DNA of 64,000 nucleotides from Zygaena filipendulae. Taxonomy: Eukaryota > Arthropoda > Insecta > Lepidoptera > Zygaenidae. The stretch lies in contig OU015675.1 of assembly GCA_907165275.2 (NCBI GenBank), positions 7,457,501 through 7,521,500 on the forward strand. The letters are read 5' to 3'. Numbering within the stretch: the first letter of the stretch is position 1; every line of letters begins with the position of its first letter. Under the pieces are notes generated by a model. The model searched no databases. It saw only the letters and a program-made list of their open reading frames with translations, and was not told where the DNA came from. Shown in pieces: positions 54,225 through 64,000 of the stretch. Position numbers and translations under genes: made by a program.

Positions 54225-54972
54225 GTTAATTGTTGAGGAGTTCTCCTAGTGCTTCGCCATCAGTTCCACTTCAACATATACATTGTGATAGGCATAAATT
54301 TTTTAGAAACCATATTAAAGTTAACGATTCAGAACCCGTGAAATACCTATTATTGAGTAGTTCCGATGACCATCTGTGGTCTTCATCATCAGTTCCACTT
54401 CTTCAAATTTTGCTTTCCGAAAGCAAATAAACGATTTACTATAAAAAATACTAAAATCGCTATAGGTGTACCTATAATTTTTGAAGAGTTCCCTCGATTA
54501 CTCCAAGATTCCATCATCAGATCTCAATTTGGTGACAATGGAATCGATTTGGGAGTATCCCCTTTCAAACAAAAAAACAATTTTTGAAATCGCTCCAATC
54601 GGAACCCATGAAATAGGTATTATTGTTAAGTAGTTCTGATGACCATCCGTGGTCTTCATCATCAGTTCCACTTCTTCAAATTTTGCTTTTCATGAGCAAA
54701 TGAACGATTTACTATAAAAATTACCCAAATCGCTATAGGTGTGCCTATAATTTTTGAAGAGTTCCCTCGATTTCTCCAAGATCCCATCATTAGATCCCGA
54801 TTTGGTGGCAATGGGACCTAATTGGGAGTAAACCCTTTCAAACAAAAAAAGAATTTTCCAAATCGGTCCAACCGTCTTCGAGTAATCGGTGAACATACAT
54901 AAAAAAAAAAAAAAAAAACATACATACAATCGAACATAGAACCTCCTCCTTTTTGGAAGTCGGTTAAAAAAA
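54225..54972. repeat. Tandem 273-bp repeat with ACCGACTTCC-type terminus
   Basis: CATCAGTTCCACTTCTTCAA..TTTGCTTT, GATTTACTATAAAAA, TGAAGAGTTCCCTCGATT and CCCTTTCAAACAAAAAAA recur with a period of 273 bp (GACCATC at 54368 and 54641). A shorter third unit precedes them. The block ends TTTCCAAATCGGTCC, poly(A), AATCGAACATAGAACCTCCT and TTTTTGGAAGTCGGTTAAAA. Related ends are at 19030, 21220, 22491, 25452, 32748 and 62640. Confidence 0.75.
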
Positions 54973-57085
54973 CAACGAACCCCGCACATTACAAGTCAGG
55001 TACAACGGAAGACGGAAGTACCTATTCGCAAACCAATTTATCACAAGCTCGCGGAGCAGGAAAAACAATGTCTACAAAAAAATGACGTTATTCTTTACGT
55101 AATGGCGGAAAATTGAGAAAAATACCACTTATCTAGATAGGTCACTGAAAAAATAGACGATTCCCTCTACACGATTTCGCTAAATTCAAAAAACAATAAC
55201 AAATGGGGAAATAGTACCTACTCAACTAATTAACTTTTATATTTATGAAGGCTTACATTTTTTTTGTACTTTTTTTTTTTTTTTTTTTCAATTTGGACTC
55301 AACACTGAGTGTTATTTGCCACTTTCATTTTTTATTTAAGACGATAGGAAGCAAAGGTTAGGAAGCATTTATTCCACAGCATGTTTGTTTAGCTTCGTTT
55401 GCGAAAAAAGAAAAAGAAGCGACTCCTAGCTCTAACTCAATGCTGTTTCGCTAGTTTTGATTAATTATCATAAACATTAGCACCTATCTATTGAAGCCAT
55501 TTAAAGTTTCACATAATAGTTACCTACTGTTATCTCGAGAATTAGCTACAATTCGCACTTCCCCAAGCGTTTCTAGCAACAATAAGTAACTATAATTTTA
55601 CAATCAGTTGCAATATGTCACTTTTATTGGTGACATCACCAATCGAAAAACAGTCAAACAAAACTCGACTCTAAATTAAATCCAATCAGGTAGATATTCT
55701 AATAACAAGTTGTATCAAAATAGAAGTAAGAGGCAGAAAGGATAAACACTTACGCCATAGATCGTTTAAAAAGTTTTAGTTACGATTCTATAAAGCAATT
55801 CCGATTTGGGATCTTATGAGGATGCGGATAGAATTTATTTTCCACAATATCTTACCCAACAACACGTAGTCGAAATAATTTAAATGACATTCAACATTGT
55901 TACAATGATAATAAAGTTATTTTTGGTGGAAAGAATTATTATTTTGGAATTTTCTAAAATGGAATGCTTTCAAAACAATAGTATCCATTTGGCGCCACGC
56001 GCCGCCACGCGCCCGCCACGCGCCAACATGGCGGACGACGTTTGACAGTCATTAGAATGTTTTGTGTTCATTAGATTAATGTGCGGTCTTTTTCACTTTC
56101 CAAATGTGAAATTCTTCGGAAGTATGCCGGATTATTATTTGTTGTGCATTGGTTTTTTTTATTGCTACCGATGCGACAGTATGGGGACGTTTTGCGTTGG
56201 GTAATGTTTCCGTTGTGGATGAATGGCTGGCTAATTTGTGTTGTGGTTTGGGTATAAAAATATGGTACACCCTAAAAATTTGCTCATAAGAGCGTCTCAA
56301 ATAGTCTTACGTATAACTTTTGTTTATTTGAGTATCGAAGTACTACGACCATAAACAAATATTTTAGATAGAGTGTGTTTTTGTTGGAGTTTCTTATAAT
56401 ATCGACATCGACCCATTCGGGATGTTTAACGTCTATAGTATTGATTCTATATAGGATCTAGCCCAAAGCCTTGTAAATTTTGTCAAGTCATTTTCTTGTC
56501 TTGTCAGATTTGTAAATTGACAAAATGCTCAAAATTAACTCTAATCTATATATTTAATTGGACTGGCAATATCAGTGAAACCAATATACCTAAGTATAGG
56601 CTAAAAATTAAAAACTATGAATATTGAAAAGAATCGGTCTCAGGATGCACCCTTGCGGCACACCCCAATGCATTAGCGTAAGTTTTAATCAAAAAATCGT
56701 GGGTGTGAAAACCAAACAAGACTGGGGGAGCAAACTTTCCCATATTGATAATGAAACAGCGTAAAAATAACAAAAAAATATGTACTTTCATGCGTATTTT
56801 GTGTTCGTTTTAATCAAAAGACAATCATGGAAATTGTTTGTGTCAACAATTACACAGATTGGCGGGAAGCGGTGATTTCTGTTCCGATAGCCCGCGATGA
56901 CTTTTAGTGATTATTTTTGATTATTATAAGGGTGCACCGTGTGATTTTTAGATCTATATTTGATCAGATTTACTTTTATGGATGCAAACAAAAAGTTTTG
57001 TCATAATTATATCCTGTCATTCGTTTATTCCAAGCTGTTTATTGCAACGCACACCTGCTCTGTTTTGACCAATATCAGTTTTAAA
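54973..57085. other. No gene; small GC tandem repeat
   Basis: Mostly AT-rich. 55990-56025 has about three units of CGCCACGCGCC followed by AACATGGCGGAC. Poly(T) runs near 55258-55288. No coding gene is supported. Confidence 0.35.
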
Positions 57086-57090
57086 TATCA

Positions 57091-57262
57091 CTAGCGCGTT
57101 TCACCCGCGATTGTTTCGGAGTTCCCGCGGGAATTCCTGGATAAAAAGTACTCTATGTTCTTTCCTGTACCCATGACGTGTATGCAAAATTTCATGATGG
57201 TCAGTTGTGTCATTAAGGCGTGAAAGCGTAACAAACAAACTCACTTTCGCATTTAATATTTG
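57091..57262 (-). mobile_element. Helitron-like short element, near full length
   Basis: CTAGCGCGTTTCACCCGCG, AGTTCCCGCGGGAATTCCTG, CAAAATTTCATGATGGTCAG and AACAAACTCACTTTCGCATT. Confidence 0.7.
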
Positions 57263-60235
57263 TTCGTTTTTTTAATCAAATCATTTAAAAATGATTACCG
57301 ACATTATATCTCCGTCACCAGTATATCATTGTATCTCCGTCATTCGGTAGCATATTTATTTAAATGACTCAATGCAATTTCGAGTCATCATTTATTTACT
57401 TCTAACGGTACTTAGAAACTTTTGAGGTTTGAGACTTTATTTTATAGCTTTTATTGAACTTCAGCTACTGGTTCTGACGCTTCTTATTTATTTCATTATA
57501 CCTAATACCTATATTATATTTTATTATTATTGTAAATAAAATTAAGTACCTAATTTTAACAAAACAATCCAAAGCTTTATGCCAATTGTATGTAGCTATA
57601 ATGAATTGTAATAGAATAATGCTCTCAAAATCGGCTGTATCGATAACAATGCGATCAATGAAGCACACTAAGCTGCCGCTAGCGACACTTGCCTGTTTTG
57701 TTGCAGACTGTAACACAACGTGTATGCAGAACTGCACCCATATGGCAATACTGAATTTATTGTACGAGGTTGGAACGGAGTTGATATTTAACATAACAAT
57801 ATTAAAAAAAATTGCGTCACTGTTGTCTATTATAGAAAACTTGACTATGTCATGATGATGAAGAAAAATTGCCATCCGTGTACAACAATCCTCCACGTGA
57901 TCTTAGTGGATGGATGGTTATAAAGCTCATTTTAATCGATTTGATTTGTACCTACCCAGATTGGAGAAGATCCGTAGGCCTGGGATCAAATCTCCGATCT
58001 CCGAATAAGGGGTAAAAATTACGTGATAAAGTTGGTGGTAGATAATAGGTATGTTTCAAAATATAATTCTGCTTATCAATATCGACAAGTAGACTAGATA
58101 ATTTAACATCTTTTTCTCATATCGTCTGATATTTATTTAAAGTATCAAAGTCAAAAACCAACCGAAAACCAACCCACCCTACCCCAGTAGCGTACAGACA
58201 AAAACACCACTTGACTGACGTCTAAATGAAAAGAATTCGCCATCAACAATGCACCATACATTATGAATATTAATTATTATAAAAGATTTATTCACAATCA
58301 TCTCTATTTAAATTTACTTGACTATTATGATCAGGTAATTCAGGGAATATGCCACGCACTTTGAATGGAAGCGAAGTGGATTGTTGTACTTTTATATGCG
58401 TTTTGTTAATTTAATTTTGTTTAATTATTTAATAGTGAGTGGAGATAGGATTATCAAAGAGAGGGGTGGATTTGCATAGTTATTAATTGAGATATATAAG
58501 TATAATATTATAATTTTGTAAAAAATATCAGTAGATCTAGCTCTATAGTTAAAAAGGGAGAAGGGATATCAGGATGGTTTTCTGCATTAGAGACTTGACA
58601 AGGAACCACGTAAACATTCTTTCAGATTGGAACTTAATTCTTTTTTCAATAAGAATTAGGTGTTCCTCCGATTAAAATACTTCAGATTCCTTGATTCCTA
58701 CACTCTCTTATATTTTTCTTTTCCAACTTTTGTAATTTCGACTGAAACTTGAAGTCGAAAATTTGTCTTCTGCTAATGTTAAAATGATCATTTCACAATT
58801 GTCCGTCCAGCGGAACATAGAGAACTTTAGGTCAAAAGGAAAAAGAAGGTCAACGGCTGTAGGCATAGATGATCAATTGATTTGCCACACTGACTCCACA
58901 CTGAGACAGAGTGGCAGATAAAAAATGTGTGGCAAATAAAAAATGTGTGCGCGAATAAAAAATTAAGAAAGGAAATTTTAAATTGCCGTTATCTACTACT
59001 ACTACTCTATCTTATCAATTTTACTATCCATCAACAAATAGTTGTACGAGTATAGGTTGTAAGCAAAAATAGATAAATAACCAACTTAAATTGTTAAACA
59101 CTATATAGGTAACCGCTCTCTAGCGATGGTTTTTTGAGACACCAAAATATAAACAAATAAAAATAAGTAACAATATAAATATAGAAAATAAACTAAAAAT
59201 GGTGCTTTAACAAATGCCAACATTCGAACACATATTAATTGAACAAAGTCAATTAACTATGTTTTTTTGGTTATTAGGTGCAACCATGGAGGACGAGGTG
59301 CAACCTAAGTATATTCAAAAGACAAAACCAAAATAATCTATGGGTACTAAAACATTATAAAGCGGTATAGTTTGTAATTATATACGATTTTAAGTTTAGA
59401 TGTGGAGAATAATCTCTGAAACAACTGAAGCGATTCTATAAAATTTATATGTAAGCTATAAAATGACATAATTACGATACTTTATATAGTGGAAAAAACG
59501 AGTTCTCGGGGCTGATAAAACTTACTGAATCATGACTGTGTAGATTTTACCACCTATAATATCATTTATATCAATTTATTTCGTACAAAAAAGTTGTATT
59601 AGACGGAAAAAATTCGGCGAGCAACGATTTTTTACCAATCCGCTTGCATATGCGATGACGCGGCACTTTCTTCTGAACTTGCTAACGAGTAACAAACCAT
59701 TTGTTATAGTTAAAATGTAGGTTACATTATGAGTAAGTATAACGACCGCTTTCCCACAGGGGGACGCGCAGAAGCCAAATCGAGTTTCAGAACGGACGCA
59801 ACTAGACCCGACTCTCATAGCACAGATAATATAATACTATAGCTCATAGTAAACGTGATGAAGGATGACCAAAGTTTTCCCCTAAAGTAATTTAGAAACT
59901 CTATTTGAAAAAAAATTGCTTTGTGTGTAAAAATCTAATGTACGTTTGGAAAGCAGTTGTTCCAGAGATTATCTCATACAAACAAACAAAACCTTTCCAC
60001 TTTATAGCAGTGGCTGTTCCCTGCGTTAATTTGGGAGTTCCCGCGGAAGCTCATGTGAAATTCTTACTTCTTACAACAAACTATCTATCTGGGTCTGATT
60101 AAGCATGTACCAAAAATGATGGGATATGTTATACCTTTATCAAGATAATAAGTTCATTAGATAATAAGTATTTCAAATGGGCAATATTGTATAATGTCTC
60201 AATAAGATTTTATTTCATAAATAAGGTTTCATAAG
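57263..60235. other. No gene supported; open frames at 57.5-57.9 kb
   Basis: A 143-codon minus frame (57465-57896) and an 89-codon plus frame (57586-57855) overlap. The plus frame contains KLPLATLACFVADCNTTCMQ, faintly like a signal peptide and Cys-rich start, and a TTTTGTTGCAG acceptor-like string. No homologue or partner exon is recognised. The rest of this 3-kb span is AT-rich. Confidence 0.25.
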
Positions 60236-60239
60236 ACGA

Positions 60240-60460
60240 CTGACTCATCAGCTCCGTTGATTTAGTGGTTATTATTGCTACTTTAAAAACATTTATAATA
60301 AACTAGCTGTGCCCCGCGGAATTGTGAATTTCGGAATTCCCGCAGGAACTCCAAAGTAGGTACCTAGCCTAATTTACTCCGAATAAGATTAGCTAATTAC
60401 CAGTGAAAATTAGTTCAACCGTTTCGGAGATTCACCCGCGTGAGTTTCGGAATTCCCGCA
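60240..60460. mobile_element. SINE-head scrap and Helitron-like element, subfamily 3
   Basis: 60240-60275 (CTGACTCATCAGCTCCGTTG) matches the SINE head at 61475. 60302-60460 is a minus-strand Helitron-like copy (CTAGCTGTGCCCCGCGG, AATTCCCGCAGGAACTCC, GTTTCGGAGATTCACCCGCG). Confidence 0.5.
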
Positions 60461-60630
60461 AATATTTATATCATGAACCTTTGCGGACGCAGGCAGAACA
60501 ACCCGCCAAAGTTTCATCACAATTGGACCAATGGTTTAGAAACGCATAGAAGACAGACATAGGTACAAACATTCATTTTTATTTATAAAGAAAGATAATG
60601 ATATTGAATAAATAAATAAATTATTATAAA

Positions 60631-60829
60631 CTAGATGTGCCCTGAGGTTTCACCCGCAGTAATTTCGGAGTTCCCGCGTGAATTCCGGGATAAAAAGTAC
60701 CCTACGTCCTTCTCTGTACCCCTGACAACGTGCATGCCAAATTTCATCCAAATCCGTTCAGCCGTTTTTGCGTGATTGAGTAACAAACATCCAAACATCA
60801 ACACTTTCACATTTATAATATTAGTAGGA
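60631..60829 (-). mobile_element. Helitron-like short element, full length
   Basis: CTAGATGTGCCCTGAGGTTT, AGTTCCCGCGTGAATTCCGG, TTTCATCCAAATCCGTTCAG and 5' end ATATTAGTAGGA. Close relative of 38732-38930. Confidence 0.75.
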
Positions 60830-60839
60830 TTATTCATTC

Positions 60840-61284
60840 TTTCTAAAAAAATAAGTAAGTACTAGAATAATTTATTTCTTTCATTTATTCATAGATATAA
60901 ATAAAATTTTATGCAATTACATAACTTAATAACAGCTAGGTAGGTATATAACCTTACAAAACATTTAGCTTATTTAGGCTAATTCTAACATGATCTTTAG
61001 AAATTACGGATACTCTTAGCCCTGGCACAATATACTGTTTCCGAGGGAATCCTCGCTGACATTCACGTGGGCGAGACCGCAGGCGTCAGCCGGAGCTAGA
61101 ATGACGTCACTTCACACGAATACTTACCTAAAGGATGCCTAAAGGTACCAAAAAAAGTGTCCCTCGTCCATTCGTCGGCCGCTAACTCACCATTCGACAC
61201 GATTTATATGTGCGATAGTGCAGACGCCACTGTGGAATGTCGTCTTGACCGACCGTCTGACTTTACTTGAAATATCCTTACTGA
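60840..61284. other. No gene; degraded Helitron-like scrap
   Basis: 61040-61100 (CCGAGGGAATCCTCGCTGAC, GGGCGAGACCGCAGG) may be a decayed family 3' end. Otherwise featureless. Confidence 0.35.
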
Positions 61285-61450
61285 CAAAAATGCGAATGTT
61301 AACTTCTTTGTTTGTTACGCTTCCACGCCTTAATCACTGAACCGATCATCATGAAGTTTTGCATACACGTTGTCAAGGGTACAGAGAAGGAGATAGAGTA
61401 ATTTTTTTTTCTGGATATCCCGCGGGAACCCCGAAATCGCCGCCAGTAGA
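61285..61450 (+). mobile_element. Helitron-like short element
   Basis: AAAAATGCGAATGTTAACTT, GTTACGCTTCCACGCCTTAA, CCGATCATCATGAAGTTTTG, ATCCCGCGGGAACCCCGAAA. Hairpin degraded. Confidence 0.6.
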
Positions 61451-61474
61451 TTACAATTAAAATGACTGACTCAT

Positions 61475-61560
61475 CAGCACCGATGATTCAGTGGTTAGCG
61501 AAACTGACTGCTACGACAGGTCGCGGTTTCGATTCCCGTATCAGGTTTTTGTGTGATAAA
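61475..61560 (+). mobile_element. tRNA-like SINE head
   Basis: ATTCAGTGGTTAGCGAAACT (A box) and CGCGGTTTCGATTCCCGTAT (B box) 34 bases apart. No intact acceptor stem. Confidence 0.55.
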
Positions 61561-61787
61561 TGAGGAGTATAGAATCAAAGACAGCTAACTAAAACTTTTA
61601 TCTAGCTTAAACTTTGACGTTCCAATCCTAGTTTTCAACTATTGTTTTTTATGGCTATCAGCTGCATTTGATAACAAGTAGTAAGCGGAATCCATAGATA
61701 ATCATGAGATGAATTTAATGGCATTCATAGTCCAAATTTGAAATAACATGCAATTAGCTGCCTTTGATTTATACCCCTCAAATATCT

Positions 61788-61995
61788 GGACATAGATAAG
61801 CAATAGTGTGTTAACCCACACTGGAGAAATTTTGAGTAAATCGTGTTTTAAAAGTAGGAGCACCATTTTGTACCACCATGATAAGGTTTCCTCACGATGT
61901 TTCCCTTCACCGGAAGCTTAAGCTCATTGTTAGGGTTTGAACCTACGTCTTGCGGCGTTTGATCCGAACGCACCAACCACTGAGCTATCATCGCT
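61788..61995 (-). mobile_element. MITE B fragment joined to SINE S1 5' half
   Basis: 61788-61870 is one end of family B in reverse (GGACATAGATAAGCAATAGT .. AAAAGTAGGAGC). At about 61871 it changes abruptly to the S1 SINE, minus strand (GGTTTCCTCACGATGTTTCC .. CCACTGAGCTATCATCGC, ending 61994). Confidence 0.7.
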
Positions 61996-62355
61996 GCAAA
62001 GTTGTTCTTCGGAACACATCACAGACTGACCAAGTGACTACCTTTGAGTGTAGGTAGGTAGGTATGTACGCAAATTCTCGACATATGTGGTCCTAGTTCA
62101 AAGAGCTCCTATTTATTGTACTGTATTAGCGAGCCATATGGGGCCACAAGTAGCCAATGATAAAAATAATGTACACCTTTTAGATGTTAGGTGTTGTTTA
62201 CACAAACGATGTGTATGTCTGTTGACAAATGGAATTACGATAACGCGATAAAGTGACGCAATAGTGGATTGAGCTTTTTGTGTTTAGAAATTATGGTTTT
62301 AGTTTTAATAACTATTTTTATATTCGAACCGGCAGCAATAGTTTCACACTCTAAA
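61996..62355. other. No gene identified
   Basis: AT-rich sequence with no supported features. Confidence 0.35.
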
Positions 62356-62356
62356 A

Positions 62357-62690
62357 TTAACAAAAAAAATTAAAACCGACTTCCAAAAACACCAAACTAA
62401 AAAGCTAAAAATAAAAAGATAAAAATAACAAAATACCAATTTAATCCAAAACACAAAAAAACACGTAAAATTATTATTGGTTTGTGCTACCACTGATCGG
62501 TTTGAATTCGATGACAAGCCCGCTGGTGTCTGCTTGGGTTGTTCTACTCACGAAGAGCTGGTGGCGGTAGTCGACTTAGCCCATCTACCCCCTCCATATT
62601 TGGCTTGTCACCGACTTCGAACATCGACAATCGAACATAGAACATAGATAGAAAGGAGGAGGCCTTTTTGGAAGTCGGTTAAAAATAAAT
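62357..62690. mobile_element. Foldback element family C, copy 3, altered right arm
   Basis: The left arm and spacer match 53681-54123 (ACCGACTTCCAAAAACACCA, GTGCTACCACTGATCGG, TTGGGTTGTTCTACTCACGA). The right arm changes after TTGTCACCGACTTCGAAC to the CAATCGAACATAGAACATAG .. TTTTTGGAAGTCGGTTAAAA end seen at 54972. Confidence 0.7.
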
Positions 62691-62985
62691 TATCATCGCC
62701 GAATCAGAATTTAAAGTAGGTAGGTACTATATACCTATTTTAAATCGAAGCTTTTAAACCATGAATAAACAACTTAGTAATAAGTGGAAAAGAATGTGAA
62801 AACTGGTCACTTATGATAAATAATAATTTAATAGAAAATAACTTTTAATAATACCTACATAGGTAGCTAGTTAGTAATATGATATGTACCACAAAAAACA
62901 AACAGAAATTACTGTGATAATTCTTAAAAATCGGAAAACCCTATTATATAAATCTGAATGTTTGTGAAGATGTTTGCGCTTCATG
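62691..62985. other. No gene; AT-rich sequence
   Basis: No coding region or repeat is supported in this short stretch. Confidence 0.35.
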
Positions 62986-62989
62986 AATA

Positions 62990-63118
62990 CGGCTAAACAT
63001 ATTGTTAGGATGAAATTCGACGCACGGACACAAAATTATCTCTAGAATTTTTTTTATCCTGGAATGTCCGAAAAGAATCCTGAAAATTGCGCGGGCAAAG
63101 CCGCAGGAAAGAGCTGGT
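62990..63118 (+). mobile_element. Helitron-like 3' end, diverged
   Basis: TTTATCCTGGAATGTCCGAA, the hairpin GCGCGGGCAAAGCCGCAGG and CTGGT at the end. Confidence 0.5.
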
Positions 63119-63298
63119 AATTAATTATTATTAATAATAGTTTTGTAATATCTAGAAAAAACAATTAAAAGGCAATAACGATAAAACATAGAGCATTTTA
63201 AAACAAAAAATCCTTTTTGCCAAATATCGATTGCAATAGGTACCTTAAAAGCTAAATTCATATAAAATTTATCACCCACTTTAGTCGAATTTATATCA

Positions 63299-63500
63299 CT
63301 AGCTGTGTCACGTGGTTTCTCCCTAATATAAATTACTAGCTGTCCCCGCGGGTTCACCCGCGATAATTTTGAGTTTTTGCGGGAATTCCAGGAAAAACCA
63401 TAAGTATAAACCTCTCTCTTGAACAACTCTATTTATTGGTGAAAACCGCATGCAAATCCGTTCAGTATTTTTGAGTTCATCGCGAACAGACGGCAGACAG
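63299..63500 (-). mobile_element. Helitron-like element, subfamily 2, with extra 3' end
   Basis: A short 3' scrap at 63299-63320 is followed by CTAGCTGTCCCCGCGGGTTC, TTTGCGGGAATTCCAGG, AAAACCGCATGCAAATCCGT and TTCATCGCGAACAGACGGCA. Two adjacent 3' ends suggest insertion of one copy beside another. Confidence 0.6.
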
Positions 63501-63564
63501 ATACTTGGGTAATACACACAGCACCACCTAGCACCAAATTAGACAGAGCATAATCCCTTTATAA

Positions 63565-63747
63565 ATTTGAATGTGAGTTTATTTGTTTGTTTGTTATGCT
63601 TTCACGCCTCAACGGCTCAGCCGATCATCATGAAATTTTGCCTACACGTTGTCAGGGATATAGAGAAGGACAAAGGATACTTTTTGTCCCGGAATTCCCG
63701 CGGGAACTCCGAAATTTACGCGGGCGAAACCGCGCAGAAAAGCTAGT
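63565..63747 (+). mobile_element. Helitron-like short element, full length
   Basis: TTGAATGTGAGTTTATTTG, GCTTTCACGCCTCAACGGCT, CCGATCATCATGAAATTTTG, TTCCCGCGGGAACTCCGAAA, the hairpin ACGCGGGCGAAACCGCG and CTAGT at 63743-63747. One of the best-preserved copies. Confidence 0.8.
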
Positions 63748-63748
63748 A

Positions 63749-64000
63749 CATTATAAAAAGCCGTGTGCAAAACAAGCTTCTACTCGACATTTTGGGCTGG
63801 GCTTCGCCTGTTAGTTAACCACGTAACTACCTACTGTTGTATAGATTATTATGTACATTTTATATTATTTTATAGCCTGCAGTATCTACAGGTGATACCT
63901 ATAAAATAAATAACATAATGATACCAAGCGTAAAGAACAAAAACCACTCGAGTTGTGTACGAGATAGCGGGAATGTGTTTACAAAACGTTCTGGCGCATT
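63749..64000. other. No gene identified at right edge
   Basis: No repeat or coding region was recognised up to the end of the window. Confidence 0.35.

Noticed and set aside
54225..54972. CRISPR or coding tandem repeat
   Set aside because: Units are 273 bp, adjoining and diverged, with no spacer structure and no shared open frame.

Overview
The window looks like insect, most likely lepidopteran, nuclear DNA. It is AT-rich and gene-poor, and the coding sequence that can be supported has GT-AG introns and TATA-type promoters. The repeats are of kinds common in moth and butterfly genomes: short Helitron-like elements with a CCGCGG-type hairpin before a terminal CTAGT, tRNA-derived SINEs whose 3' end reads '..CCCCTATGACATAAAAAA', elements carrying 'ACCGACTTCCAAAAAGGAGG', and many MITEs and foldback elements. 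No search was run, so the species is unknown.

Only about 3.5 kb is convincingly protein-coding, in two pairs of secreted-protein genes. (1) A serpin-fold pair. An intact single-exon gene lies at 19741-21087 (+). A convergent, frameshifted copy lies at 29347-30755 (-), with the same TATA/upstream block and two small lesions. Both have a signal peptide, an acidic Asp-rich N-terminal extension and a reactive-loop hinge that does not fit the inhibitory consensus, so a non-inhibitory role is likely. (2) A tandem pair of three-coding-exon genes, 33953-36593 (+) and 45720-48420 (+), for small secreted proteins (272 and 238 residues) that I do not recognise. Intron positions and phases are identical. 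Both have an aligned R-x-x-R furin-like site at the start of exon 2, and four cysteines at exactly the same spacing in the last exon (C9, C18, C33, C107 of that exon), the last within a P-I-Y-x-C motif. This pair is the best candidate for something undescribed.

The rest is mobile DNA. 1-19 kb: Helitron-like elements, a Harbinger-like MITE (2.1-2.5 kb), a TGACGTCA-bearing MITE family with an inverted pair at 12.3-13.2 kb, and a long-TIR element at 13.7-14.2 kb. 21-29 kb: mostly unique AT-rich DNA between the serpins, with an orphan TATA/initiator promoter at 27.1 kb and an open frame at 26.7-26.9 kb. 32-36 kb: the first four-Cys gene, flanked by inverted copies of one repeat. 37-45 kb: tandem MITEs and a 2.2-kb degenerate hAT transposon (40408-42626), with an 8-bp target duplication, inserted into another hAT-like MITE. 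45-48.4 kb: the second four-Cys gene, introns filled with SINE, Helitron-like and MITE insertions. 48.5-54.97 kb: foldback elements, a 190-bp TATTGA hexamer array and a tandem 273-bp repeat. 55-64 kb: mostly unremarkable AT-rich DNA with scattered Helitron-like and SINE fragments.

No rRNA gene, functional tRNA gene, CRISPR array or bacterial-type operon was seen. Coordinates of repeat copies are read by eye and may be off by several bases.
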